Shown in pieces: positions 35,371-45,900 of a stretch of 64,000 nt of DNA. The stretch spans positions 1,488,001 through 1,552,000 of the forward strand of contig CM121342.1 in NCBI GenBank assembly GCA_051530055.1, written 5' to 3'. The translations under genes and the position numbers were made by a program. The DNA comes from Neoechinorhynchus agilis. Lineage: Eukaryota; Acanthocephala. The first letter of the stretch is position 1. The number at the start of each line of letters is the position of its first letter. The notes below the pieces were generated by a model. The model was given only the letters and a program-made list of their open reading frames with translations. It was not told the DNA's origin and did no database searches.

Positions 35371-35994
35371 ATGCCTTCACTCGCCTTACTAGCGATATTA
35401 CTCTCATCCTGTGCCTTAGCGACAACATTTTTTTTAAAAATCCTAAAGCATGATCTTCAAAAAGTGTTCAAAACATGTCTTCAGGACCTCAAATGGAAGA
35501 TCGGACGTTTGCCGGAGTTTCCAGAGCTGCAATTTATGGAAGAGGAAGGTCAATATAAACCGGCGCATTCAATAGATCTTAAAGAAATGGATTTTATCAC
35601 ATGCATATACTATTTCAACCCGTGTTGTTCGTCGATATACGCCCGCGGTGGAGGTCCGTATGCGGTTCTATGGTTTGATTCCGATAGTTCAAAAGGATTT
35701 CGTCTACCTCAGAAAGGATATGGAATTTTCGTAAAGTTTAAAATTCCAGACAATCTATTTTTCAAATATTATGTATGTAAATACATTGCCCATAGGGCTT
35801 ATAAATTCGTTAATTCTTTGATTGCGGTAAGACATTCAGCGATTTGCGCTTCAATTTTTTATCTTTTCTAGGAAAATGCTTTATGTGCTTATCCGTTCAT
35901 TGAAGTCGTGTGGAATGATGAACTGTGGTTCATGGTTCCTCTATCTAAGCAGCTTGAATACTGTGTACCGACAGCTAAGTGGCGATATGAATGA
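35371..35994 (+). CDS. Secreted Cys-containing protein (192 aa), two exons
   Basis: Start at ATG 35371 gives signal peptide MPSLALLAILLSSCALAT; an upstream in-frame ATG at 35335 would bury it. Exon 1 ends at 35826. A 45-nt intron (35827-35871) has donor GTAAGA and a strong acceptor ATCTTTTCTAG. Exon 2 (35872-35994) continues in phase ENALCAYPFIEVVW to the stop. The mature chain has about eight cysteines (for example CIYYFNPCCSSIY and the terminal EYCVPTAKW), implying disulfides, and a PYAVLWFDSD patch. AATAAA at 36033-36038 supports the 3' end. I recognise no family. The gene structure is secure because signal peptide, splice sites and poly(A) signal agree. Confidence 0.75.
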
Positions 35995-36234
35995 TGAAGC
36001 TGACCTGCAGCTGTAAAAATTGTTTTTAAAGAAATAAAATGCGCATTTTTTCTGTTTGATCGCTAACGGAACTTGTTGATTTATTAGGCAAAAATATAGA
36101 TAAACAATTGTGCAGAATGATATCTCATCTTCATCCTGAGCTGTTGATGTATTCATACGAAGAGCTTTTCACATTAAAAATGCATGTTCGTTTTATCCGA
36201 CCATTTCGATTTCATTTAAATTTTCTTATAACAG

Positions 36235-37786
36235 TCAATAAGCATTCATAGTGCCTAATTTTCCTTTATGTGATTGAAATGCTGTTTTGTATTGTTTGGA
36301 CGTGAGCATTATCATCATCGAGCAAATGGCTGGAATAGATTCAATAAAATACCTCAAAATGTCATAAGCCGACTTTAAGCTTAGCAACATATCATTTTTT
36401 CCATTTTGAACATTAATAAGCGCAAGATCCACCGTGTTCATATGAATCGAAAACGCAGCCATTAGTAGTCCGATAAGGATTCGAAAAATGATTGAATACA
36501 TTAAGTGTATTTTATACTGATTTCCACCAGTCACCTTTTTCGGTATGATCTTTAGCTTAGTGTCAACGGTCTAAAGTATATTAATGCCTTTTAGAGGAAA
36601 GTAATTAAACTATTATACCAATTTTCTAGAACCATTTCAGCTATCGATGCTTATAGACATCCTATCAAGATGCAAACGTTTTAGTTCTCTTTAATGTAAC
36701 TTAGCGCGCATTTTTTAAGCAGTTAAGCCATTAAATGATCCACTTAAGTTCTTAATTCATAAAATTTATAATGATTCCTTAACATGAATTACGCTTAATG
36801 TCTTAAGGGCATACGGGAATTTTTTTTATAGAACTCTAAGAAATTACATCGTTCTAAATAGCTCTAGTAGGCAACCGTCTTTTAATCAAGCATATAAAAA
36901 TCAGTATTTCTGCAATAAAAATTGCTTGAGGTAGTCTATCCATTTTCTACGAGCCTTAAATCGTGAAAAGTTTTCCCACTTTTATTAAGAAGCTTAAACT
37001 TTAATTCTAATTTCTCGCGATAAAATCAAGGTGGAAAAATTGGCTAATCGGTTTGATAGAGTTTCCTTTTGACTAATCGCACTTTATATTAGGTTTTAAC
37101 CCACAAATTTATCAATTAAACCCTTGATATGTAAGCCAAATCCTGGTAACAGAGGCGGCAACGTAAATAATTGAAACTCCTATCCCAATAAGAATCGATA
37201 TTGATATCAGCGTGTCTCTTAATAAACCATTATTTACACCGCAAATAGTGAGATTTTTAAGCAAGCACCGATCTTCTATCTTGACATTTCGATTTGCGGT
37301 CCCTAAGCTGAGATCCTGGCGTTTTAATCCGATTGAACTTTGCAATCCAATAAAAAACATACAAATCATTGCGCAAAATATGGCAACAATCATTGTGACT
37401 TTCGCTTTTTTCTTTTGAATTTGTCGTTGTTTTAGCCACACGCCTAGCAAACGATCAAAAGAGATGCTGAATAGAAAGCAATATAGGACATTGTAGGAAA
37501 TAATCGCCAATATTTGATTTATTGTGCATGATAAATTATTAATTAGTCTTACGTGAACGTTAACGACATCGGCGAGCCACAATTGAAGGAGTACAGTGCT
37601 GCAATAAAAGAACATTAAAGGAATGAATACCAGCATGTATTTGTGGAAAAGCGAGGAGAAACGGTAAGGATTACTGACAAACAGAACGACATTGAAGATA
37701 ATCCAACCATAGTTTATGAGAAGGATAATCGTTCCGAACGTCTTTGCGAATGCGATGGGCAATGTGCGATTAAGACATTGCCTCAT
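36235..37786 (-). CDS. Rhodopsin-like 7TM receptor, structure partly unresolved
   Basis: The 5' exon (from ATG 37786, MRQCLNRTLPIAFAKT, to about 37112) encodes helices 1-5, with SFDRLLGVW in place of the DRY motif, Cys in RLINNLSCTINQ at the top of helix 3 and paired Cys candidates (DRCLLKNLTICG) in extracellular loop 2. The 3' exon (about 36570-36235, acceptor CTTTAG) reads VDTKLKIIPKKVTGG then helices 6 and 7. The obvious donor near 37115 is out of phase with that acceptor, so a small exon between them or another donor is needed, or the gene is damaged. It is a paralogue of the receptor at 22-23 kb (shared N-terminus and size). An alternative acceptor at about 37824 would add an upstream exon. 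Confidence 0.6.
36580..37105. other. Putative intron of the 7TM receptor gene
   Basis: About 525 bp without an obvious coding exon separates helix 5 from helix 6 of the receptor. The equivalent intron in the receptor at 22-23 kb is only 84 nt. Confidence 0.4.
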
Positions 37787-37819
37787 GGATGTCTTGATCT
37801 TGGATGAGTCAGGCCACAA

Positions 37820-38450
37820 AGGCTAAAAAAAGCTATTACTCTCGTAACATTTATAGTCTACGGAAACTTTAGTTTTAAGAATCACTTGAAGTTATTAAAA
37901 ATCGCGATCATTTAGGTTCGTTTAGAAATGTACCTAGGTATTGTTCGAGTATTTTGCCATCGATGCCCTCCACTTCCGCCATTATGTTCTTCAAAGCAAA
38001 TGAATTTTTATAAGTGCTGCCGGCACATTGGCATTGACTTTTTCTGTAGCTGCACTAGCATATTCCTCCCTCGTGTATACTCTTTAGCCTCCTTCCTATC
38101 GCCGGCGCCATGAGGTGCCATGCATTAAAGTGCACTTTAACGACGACGCAGCCTTTCTTCGTCTAATTTTTCACTGAATTCCGTGACTTCCACGATTTGT
38201 CTGCTTGGTTTTAATAGCAATGTCCGTGTCCGGCGGTTAGTATATCATTCACGGAGTTTATTTGCGAGCTCCTATTGTTACTTGTATGTGTGGGTGTATT
38301 TACGGAGTAAGATTATATCATATCCTATGCACAGACAACATTGCCGCTGCTCTACTTCTTTGCTATCAGGTGTTTACGTAGTTCAGCCACGAGAACTTCT
38401 TTGTCTTACACCCAGCTTAATTATCTAAGAGAAAATATATTCTATACGTT
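37820..38450. other. Intergenic region between divergent genes
   Basis: This separates the minus-strand receptor and the plus-strand G-gamma gene. It should hold both promoters. It is less AT-rich than its surroundings but no motif stands out. Confidence 0.35.
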
Positions 38451-38861
38451 ATGGTCGGTAAGTGAGAGCTCGCTTGCAAAGCCCCGGGTATATAATGTTT
38501 AAAATATATGAAAACACGCCGAATCGGGGTTTAATTTTTTAACAGGAATCCTCTACGTTGGCGGTTCGTGTTCGTTTGTTTATCTTACCAAGGTTCCTCG
38601 CTATAATCCATTTGCCATTGTATTCAACATACTTGGTTGCTTACCACTTTAGAACGTGTAGTGAATAATCTTGCAACTCAGAAAAAGATCCTCAATCAAT
38701 TACGTTTGGAGGCCAATATCGATAGACAAAAGGTGTCCAAAGTCTGCAAAGATATAATCAAGTATTGCCAAGAAAACGAGGCATCTGATATGCTCGTTCA
38801 TGGGTGGACCAACATGAAAGAGAATCCATTCAAGGAAAGCTCTCATTGTTGTGCAATTTAA
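38451..38861 (+). CDS. Heterotrimeric G-protein gamma subunit, two coding exons
   Basis: Exon 2 (38653-38861) encodes a complete G-gamma-like helix: NNLATQKKILNQLRLEANID, then RQKVSKVCKDIIKYCQENE, the NPF motif in MKENPFKES and a terminal CaaX box CCAI for prenylation and membrane anchoring. Exon 2 lacks an ATG. A perfect donor (GTAAGT at 38458) follows ATGGTCG at 38451-38457, and joining to the acceptor at 38651-38652 restores frame as MVERVVNNL. The intron is 195 nt. At 71 aa the product has the family's usual size. G-gamma pairs with G-beta downstream of 7TM receptors; two related receptor loci lie within 7 kb, but that proximity may be chance. Confidence 0.85.
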
Positions 38862-38899
38862 GACATCATTGTGGTGCTTTATGAGTTACAATAATCTTT

Positions 38900-39185
38900 A
38901 GAAGGCGTCAAATTGTTTGAGCTATTATTAAATGAGTAATTGTTATTTGAATCGTTGATTACAGCAAATGGAAAAAGAATAAGGAAATTTAGAAACTTGT
39001 GATTTGTGCTAATATTGGAACGAAGCAAACAAAGTTTTCACAAAATGTTTGAAGCGAAAACTCCGGCACACAGTTTTAAACGACAAAATTTTTGTAAAAA
39101 TATCTTTCAAAATTCATCGTAGCAGAAAATGCAAAAGAAGAAATAATGCCACTTATTTTAAGAACAACTGCAATGTTCTTGTAAC
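38900..39185. other. Noncoding spacer
   Basis: 3' flank of the G-gamma gene, AT-rich, no further gene seen. Confidence 0.35.
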
Positions 39186-39189
39186 CGTT

Positions 39190-39520
39190 TTAGAGATATT
39201 TAGCTATCGTGGTTAAAATAAAATCCAGCACATAATCAAACATTGTTTGAGCTCTTAGTCGCTTCTCGCTGAAGTAATACAAAATTTTAAAATGAAGGTA
39301 AAGACATGCCAGTGGATCTGTCACGAGTTTAGGCCGAAATCGGACTAGTGAATGGTGTACGGAGTCGACTGCTTTCAATAAGTCCATTTGAATGAGACAA
39401 GTGATGTGAGATGGTGCAGTTTTTTGTAGAGAAGTGAAAGACGACGAGTTTTGAAGCATTCTTCGATGATTTAAAAAGAACGGATGGAATGCATAATGGG
39501 TGGATTCTGGAATGATTCAT
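39190..39520 (-). mobile_element. LINE reverse-transcriptase fragment
   Basis: The minus translation contains TCLIQMDLLKAVDSVHHSL, matching the (D)xxKAFDSVxH reverse-transcriptase motif and closely resembling LIQIDIHKAFDSVN of the LINE at 28.7 kb. Flanking residues are shifted between frames. It is a short, old remnant, probably of the same LINE family. Confidence 0.5.
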
Positions 39521-39582
39521 CTGTCGAAGCGACGATCAATAACAAGATATCGATAAACGAAGCTTTTATGGAATAGTTTTTA

Positions 39583-39900
39583 ATGGATGACAAGGATTTA
39601 GAAATTATAACATTACATGTAGATAGAGTGAACGTCGAGGATAAAGGCATGAACTTCCTTATAAAGTCATTAGTAAACAGTAACGTAGAGATTCAAGTGG
39701 TCTCCATTACAGAAAAACTTTGCCATCGCAAAAGATTATCTGTAGCGAGAGGTCAATTTGATTGTGCCACCAAAAATCGTGCAACGATCAACATTTTCGA
39801 CTGGATGTATCCGTACTTTCGTCAAATAATCAATGCGTGGAACACTGATTATCGCAATTCAGTCATAAAATCATCTTATACTACAAAATTAGTACATTGA
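39583..39900 (+). CDS. Unrecognised open frame (105 aa)
   Basis: The frame starts MDDKDLEIITLHVDRVNVEDK and keeps a mixed, protein-like composition with alternating hydrophobic residues (MNFLIKSLV, VEIQVVSITE). No signal peptide, membrane segment or known domain is seen. It may be an exon of a larger gene or the product of chance. No poly(A) signal was noted directly after the stop. Confidence 0.25.
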   Translation: MDDKDLEIITLHVDRVNVEDKGMNFLIKSLVNSNVEIQVVSITEKLCHRKRLSVARGQFDCATKNRATINIFDWMYPYFRQIINAWNTDYRNSVIKSSYTTKLVH

Positions 39901-40169
39901 ACAAATTCAAAACCATAGTTTTAGGAACACCAGCTTTCAGAAGCTTCCTTACGCTTTAAAACATGATCATGAATTTGCTATAGACTATGTATGGACGTGT
40001 TAATTTTAATAGCATGAATCATTCCACCTTTATTTTGGTCACGTAACTTTATAACTGAATCAATATGATATTCTTAAGCAATATGCCTCTTTAAGTAATC
40101 AAGATTCTATTAATCCCACTTTTTTCCCATTGCTAAGCTTCACTGCTGCTCTTTCGCTGGAAAAAGAGA

Positions 40170-40433
40170 GTGCTAACAACTTCGTCATTGTCTTTGAAGA
40201 TATTAATATCTCAAAGTTTTATTGTCTGCTTTATTGATGATGATGTAGTTTCTATTTCCTTAACTTCTGAAGGAAGCACTTATTTAAATGTTGAACACAT
40301 AGTTAAGGAGGATTTATTACGGATGAGTCAGAAAATGTACGTTGCTGAATTAGTTACTATAGAAGATAAGAGTGCAGAAACCACGAAGAACAAAAGAAAG
40401 GAGAGAAACGTATTTAAGGCAAAAAGATATTAG
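40170..40433 (+). CDS. Unrecognised open frame (about 87 codons)
   Basis: The frame has no ATG at its left end, so it would have to be an internal or terminal exon. It ends in a very basic tail (TTKNKRKERNVFKAKRY). No family is recognised. Kept only as a possible exon. Confidence 0.2.
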   Translation: MLTTSSLSLKILISQSFIVCFIDDDVVSISLTSEGSTYLNVEHIVKEDLLRMSQKMYVAELVTIEDKSAETTKNKRKERNVFKAKRY

Positions 40434-40439
40434 AGTTGT

Positions 40440-41635
40440 AGCACGATGAATGATGAATTGAGAAGCGTAAGAAGTTTTTGCTGCTGCGCGGTTCCTCAAG
40501 GTTAACTCCCGGAGGAAAATCTGAAATGTTACAATCACCTATTAGTTTCGTTGTATAATGGTTCCTTTAAGTTCTATCTTCCTCTTAAGCTATTCCGATT
40601 CATCTCGCCAAAAGCATACAAGATTATCTTGATACCTGAGGTACTTCATCCGGTGGCTTGTATTATCCCCTCTCAAAATAAAAGGTGCTATCATTAATCT
40701 CCCCCATTTCCAATCGATATTGATTATAAACCAATAAGTCCAATCAACTGAATTTCACTGCCAATATTTCCCTTTGTAGATGATCCGGAACGTAATAATT
40801 TTGCATGTCCGCAAATGTAACATTAACTTCTTTTGACTAAAATGATAATATTTCAGGATCCTTCCATTGCTTTGCACAAATCAAGACGCTTTTCGACAGT
40901 TTATCTGACGCACGGATAAGAAAATTAGAACATCACCATCGATAATCGCTTTTTTGTTGATCACCATCACAAATAGATTCGATTACCAGTTGATTTGATG
41001 TTGGGTCAATGGCTAAAACTTCTTAAATTTAGAGCAAATTACCATCGGAATTCCAAATCTAAAATTTTCGGGGATAACACCCAGTACCTTTTTCCTGCAA
41101 AATTTCCGTCTTTCTGCGTCATAATTTGAACATTGTGAGGGTCGAACTATTACGCCTGAAATTTTAATGAAATCGATCTTTGCGAAAAATTTTTATTGAC
41201 ATTTATAACTTTATCTCTAGAAATAAAAAGCAAATTCCTAACATGACTGAAAGACTAAAATCACATTCAATCCGTTGAATCGATTTTTCTTATGAGCTCA
41301 CATTTGTTTTCTCTAATCATGAAGACATTGACCAATTTTTAATTATTTACTTAATAGCCATTTGAATGTTGTCACACATTTATAAACTTACAAGCAATAA
41401 TTGACTGAAGAAGTACAGCGTGACCAGACGAAATATTTCAATTAAAGTGATTCTTGGATATATAATTTTTCTCCATGACAATTTTTTATTATCAACGAGT
41501 CATTTAAAATGTGACCGGCTCATCTTGGATATTAAATCACTGTTATGCGAATTGTCTGATCAATCAAACGAAGCTGCTACTGGTGAGTTATTGAAAGTTG
41601 CTAATAATAAAATTCTATAATTCAAGTTTAGCCAC
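40440..41635. other. Noncoding AT-rich region
   Basis: No supportable gene. A 66-codon frame at 41420-41620 has no domain. Confidence 0.35.
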
Positions 41636-41639
41636 CAGG

Positions 41640-41930
41640 AATGCAAAAAGACAAAATACAGAGACCTGAGTCGAAATCACTATTTTGTTCCTTTGGCGCC
41701 GAGACACTCGAATCGTTTGGTACAGCGGTGCAGGACCTGGTCAAGTAATTGTCTAAGAGACTGAGGCGAATCACTGGCGATTCGAGATCAGAAGCATTTC
41801 TCCTACAAAACATAAGTTTGGATGTGCAACGAGGGAAACTGCATCCGTCCTTTCGACCGTTACACCAGGACGGCAGCAGAGTGATACAGGGCGGTGGTGT
41901 GAATGATTTTATGACATTTATCTCAGCCTA
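41640..41930 (+). mobile_element. 3' end of a restriction-like-endonuclease LINE (copy 2)
   Basis: The plus translation gives KYRDLSRNHYFVPL, then LSKRLRRITGDSRSEAFL and QNISLDVQRG. It is the same C-terminal module as copies at 19.3, 54.5, 61.8 and 62.4 kb, here on the plus strand with frame changes. Only about 90 codons remain. Confidence 0.6.
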
Positions 41931-41967
41931 CATAAATGCTTAAATGAATTCATAAAAGACACCCGAA

Positions 41968-42540
41968 TACAAGGCTGCTAAAATACCACCTTCAATCTCA
42001 TCCTAAGACCATTGCGCAATAATCCTCTCTCCCTCCGCTCCTCCCCGACGTGCCCGGTCATCCCTCTTTACGGGTTTTGATGAAAGAGATTAGCACATTT
42101 TCACATTTATCAAATTAGTCTTGCGTAATCTATCTTCACACAGAAAATCTATTTTTTTACCCAAACCTCTCGGAGGCTATGCTTTCTCTAACTAATATAC
42201 TCTCTTCTTGCAAGACTACAGTTATTCTTAGGAAAACAATTCGCCTTTCCAGCCGAGATCCACTTTGGATGCCCCCTTTCTTAAAAATGCTCCAAATAAA
42301 GGTGAATAAAGCATACTACGAATGTAATCCTGATTTCCCCCCGCCTTCAATCCTCCATTGCTCATCGCAATTTACGCAAGACCTTCGCCTTCAATCCTCC
42401 ATTGCTCATTGCAATTTACGCAAGACCTTCGCCTTCAATCCTCCATTGCTCATCGCAATTTACGCAAGACCTTTGTTGCACATAAACTTGAATCCTCTCC
42501 CACTCACCTCTGGTGAAAAACAAGAAAAGTGCCCTAGGAA
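41968..42540 (+). mobile_element. LINE fragment, near-identical inverted copy of 29260-29830
   Basis: The sequence reproduces the endonuclease-to-reverse-transcriptase linker region (MLSLTNILSSCKTTVIL, SSRDPLWMPPFLKML) and the three 44-bp tandem units of the LINE at 29.3-29.8 kb, in opposite orientation. Only a few base differences are visible by eye, so this is a recent copy. It ends before the reverse transcriptase core and abuts gypsy integrase sequence. Confidence 0.8.
42344..42476. repeat. Three tandem copies of a 44-bp unit (second locus)
   Basis: Same three-copy array as at 29324-29456, reverse-complemented, within the duplicated LINE segment. Confidence 0.85.
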
Positions 42541-42601
42541 TCGAAATACAAAATCCTGGGAATATAAAGCCTTCTCCTTGCAGCCAGCAACATAAAATTC
42601 G

Positions 42602-42988
42602 CACCCTATGGGGGTACCAGAACATATAGTCACGGATAACGAACCGCAGTTTGTGGCAGGAGAACTCGCAGAGTTCTGCGAAAAAAACATGATTACCCAC
42701 TGCCGCAGCTTGGTATTGAGATGTTCGCCACGAAAGGTGAATAACAGTGTTCGTGGCCGAACGAAAAGGGCCGCTGTACTACAAAGTAGAAACGAACCAG
42801 CAGATCAAGAAAGCTCATACTGACCACTTAAAGCACAGGGAGATTGGGAAATGCTGTTCAATTAGGTCTGAAAGATTAGGTAGGAGAAGAAGTGGAAGAC
42901 GCGCTTCCCATGTGGAACAGTGAAAAGAAAAAAGAGAAAAAGGTGGGCGGACGAAGTTAGTGAGCAGAATGAACTCTTGGGTCACAAA
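42602..42988 (+). mobile_element. Ty3/gypsy pol fragment (integrase core and C-terminus)
   Basis: The plus translation has HIVTDNEPQFVAGELAEFC, an integrase core motif, and near the end GPLYYKVE and HTDHLK, which resemble the C-terminal part of gypsy integrases. The part from 42792 on is repeated in inverted orientation up to 60404. The fossil is broken; only the 3' part of pol is present, and it leads directly into the LTR array. Confidence 0.75.
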
Positions 42989-45900
42989 GTAGAACATAAT
43001 GAAGATGAATTGACGGATCGGAAGGAGGATATGGTTTTCCGACCAAGACGAATCACGCGAGTACGATCGAAACCCGTCTTCCTTTAAACAAAGAAGGGGG
43101 AACGAATGTAGTAGATATCTTATGGCGCACAATGGGCTAATCAACAATGTTGGTTTGTACAATGAACAGGAAGTATTTTGCAGATACGAAAGGGGTTGGC
43201 GTTGATTAGCGAATAAAACAAGTTGGTTTCAATCATGACAGTTAGCTTCCGCGCAATATCAACATTTAGGAGAATCGAAGATGAATTGACGGATCGGAAG
43301 GAGGATATGGTTTTCCGACCAAGACGAATCACGCGAGTACGATCGAAACCCGTCTTCCTTTAAACAAAGAAGGGGGAACGAATGTAGTAGATATCTTATG
43401 GCGCACAATGGGCTAATCAACAATGTTGGTTTGTACAATGAACAGGAAGTATTTTGCAGATACGAAAGGGGTTGGCGTTGATTAGCGAATAAAACAAGTT
43501 GGTTTCAATCATGACAGTTAGCTTCCGCGCAATATCAACATTTAGGAGAATCGAGTAGAACATAATGAAGATGAATTGACGGATCGGAAGGAGGATATGG
43601 TTTTCCGACCAAGACGAATCACGCAGGTACGATCGAAACCCGTCTTCCTTTAAACAAGAAGGGGGAACGAGTGTAGTAGATATCTTATGGCGCACAATGG
43701 GCTAATCAACAATGTTGGTTTGTACAATGAACAGGAAGTATTTTGCAGATACGAAAGGGGTTGGCGTTGATTAGCGAATAAAACAAGTTGGTTTCAATCA
43801 TGACAGTTAGCTTCCGCGCAATATCCACATTTAGGAGAATCGAGGTAGAACATAATGAAGATGAATTGACGGATCGGAAGGAGGATATGGTTTTCCGACC
43901 AAGACGAATCACGCGAGTACGATCGAAACCCGTCTTCCTTTAAACAAAGAAGGGGGAACGAATGTAGTAGATATCTTATGGCGCACAATGGGCTAATCAA
44001 CAATGTTGGTTTGTACAATGAACAGGAAGTATTTTGCAGATACGAAAGGGGTTGGCGTTGATTAGCGAATAAAACAAGTTGGTTTCAATCATGACAGTTA
44101 GCTTCAGCGCAATATCAACATTTAGGAGAATCGAGTAGAACATAATGAAGATGAATTGACGGATCGGAAGGAGGATATGGTTTTCCGACCAAGACGAATC
44201 ACGCGAGTACGATCGGAACCCGTCTTCCTTTAAACAAAGAAGGGGGAACGAATGTAGTAGATATCCTATGGCGCACAATGGGCTAATCAACAATGTTGGT
44301 TTGTACAATGAACAGGAAGAATTTTGCAGATACGAAAGGGGTTGGCGTAATTAGCGAATAAAACAAGTTGGTTTCAATCATGACAGTTAGCTTCCGCGCA
44401 ATATCAACATTTAGGAGAATCGAGTAGAACATAATGAAGATGAATTGACGGATCGGAAGGAGGATATGGTTTTCCGACCAAGACGAATCACGCGAGTACG
44501 ATCGAAACCCGTCTTCCTTTAAACAAAGAAGGGGGAACGAGTGTAGTAGATATCTTATGGCGCACAATGGGCTAATCAACAATGTTGGTTTGTACAATGA
44601 ACAGGAAGTATTTTGCAGATACGAAAGGGGTTGGCGTTGATTAGCGAATAAAACAAGTTGGTTTCAATCATGACAGTTAGCTTCCGCGCAATATCAACAT
44701 TTAGGAGAATCGAGTAGAACATAATGAAGATGAATTGACGGATCGGAAGGAGGATATGGTTTTCCGACCAAGACGAATCACGCGAGTACGATCGAAACCC
44801 GTCTTCCTTTAAACAAAGAAGGGGGAACAGATGTAGTAGATATCTTATGGCGCACAATGGGCTAATCAACAATGTTGGTTTGTACAATGAACAGGAAGTA
44901 TTTTGCAGATACGAAAGGGTTTGCGTTGATTAGCAGATAAAACAAGTTGGTTTCAATCATGACAGTTAGCTTCCGCGCAATATCAACATTTAGGAGAATC
45001 GAGTAGAACATAATGAAGATGAATTGACGGATCATAAGGAGGGTATGGTTTTCCGACCAAGACGAATCACGCGAGTACGATCGAAACCCGTCAGACCGTA
45101 CGATGTCTTCCTTTAAACAAAGAAGGGGGAACGAATGTAGTAGATATCTTATGGCGCACAATGGGCTAATCAACAATGTTGGTTTGTACTTTGAACAGAA
45201 AGTATTTTGCAGATACGAAAGGGGTTGGCGTTGATTAGCGAATAAAACAAGTTGGTTTCAATCATGACAGTTAGCTTCCGCGCAATATCAAAATTTAGGA
45301 GAATCGAGTAGAACATAATGAAGATGAATTGACGGATCGGAAGGAGGATATGGTTTTCCGACCAAGACGAATCACGCGAGTACGATCGAAACCCGTCTTC
45401 CTTTAAACAAAGAAGGGGGAACGAATGTAGTAGATATCTTATGGCGCACAATGGGCTAATCAACAATGTTGGTTTGTACAACGAACAGGAAGTATTTTGC
45501 AGATACGAAAGGGGTTGGCGTTGATTAGCGAATAAAACAAGTTGGTTTCAATCATGACAGTTAGCTTCCGCGCAATATCAACATTTAGGAGAATCGAGTA
45601 GAACATAATGAAGATGAATTGACGGGATCGGAAGGAGGATATGTTTTTCCGACCAAGACGAATCACGCGAGTACGATCGAAACCCGTCTTCCTTTAAACA
45701 AAGAAGGAGGAACGAATGTAGTAGATCTTATGGCGCACAATGGGCTAATCAACAATGTTGGTTTGTACAATGAACAGGAAGTATTTTGCAGATACGAAAG
45801 GGGTTGGCGTTGATTAGCGAATAAAACAAGGTGGTTTCAATCATGACAGTTAGCTTCCGCGCAATATCAACATTTAGGAGAATCGAGTAGAACATAATGA

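Noticed and set aside
39583-39900. Similarity of the VVSITE segment to mitochondrial ribosomal protein uS11
   Set aside because: Only a few residues agree and the conserved Gly-rich and HNGCRP motifs are absent.
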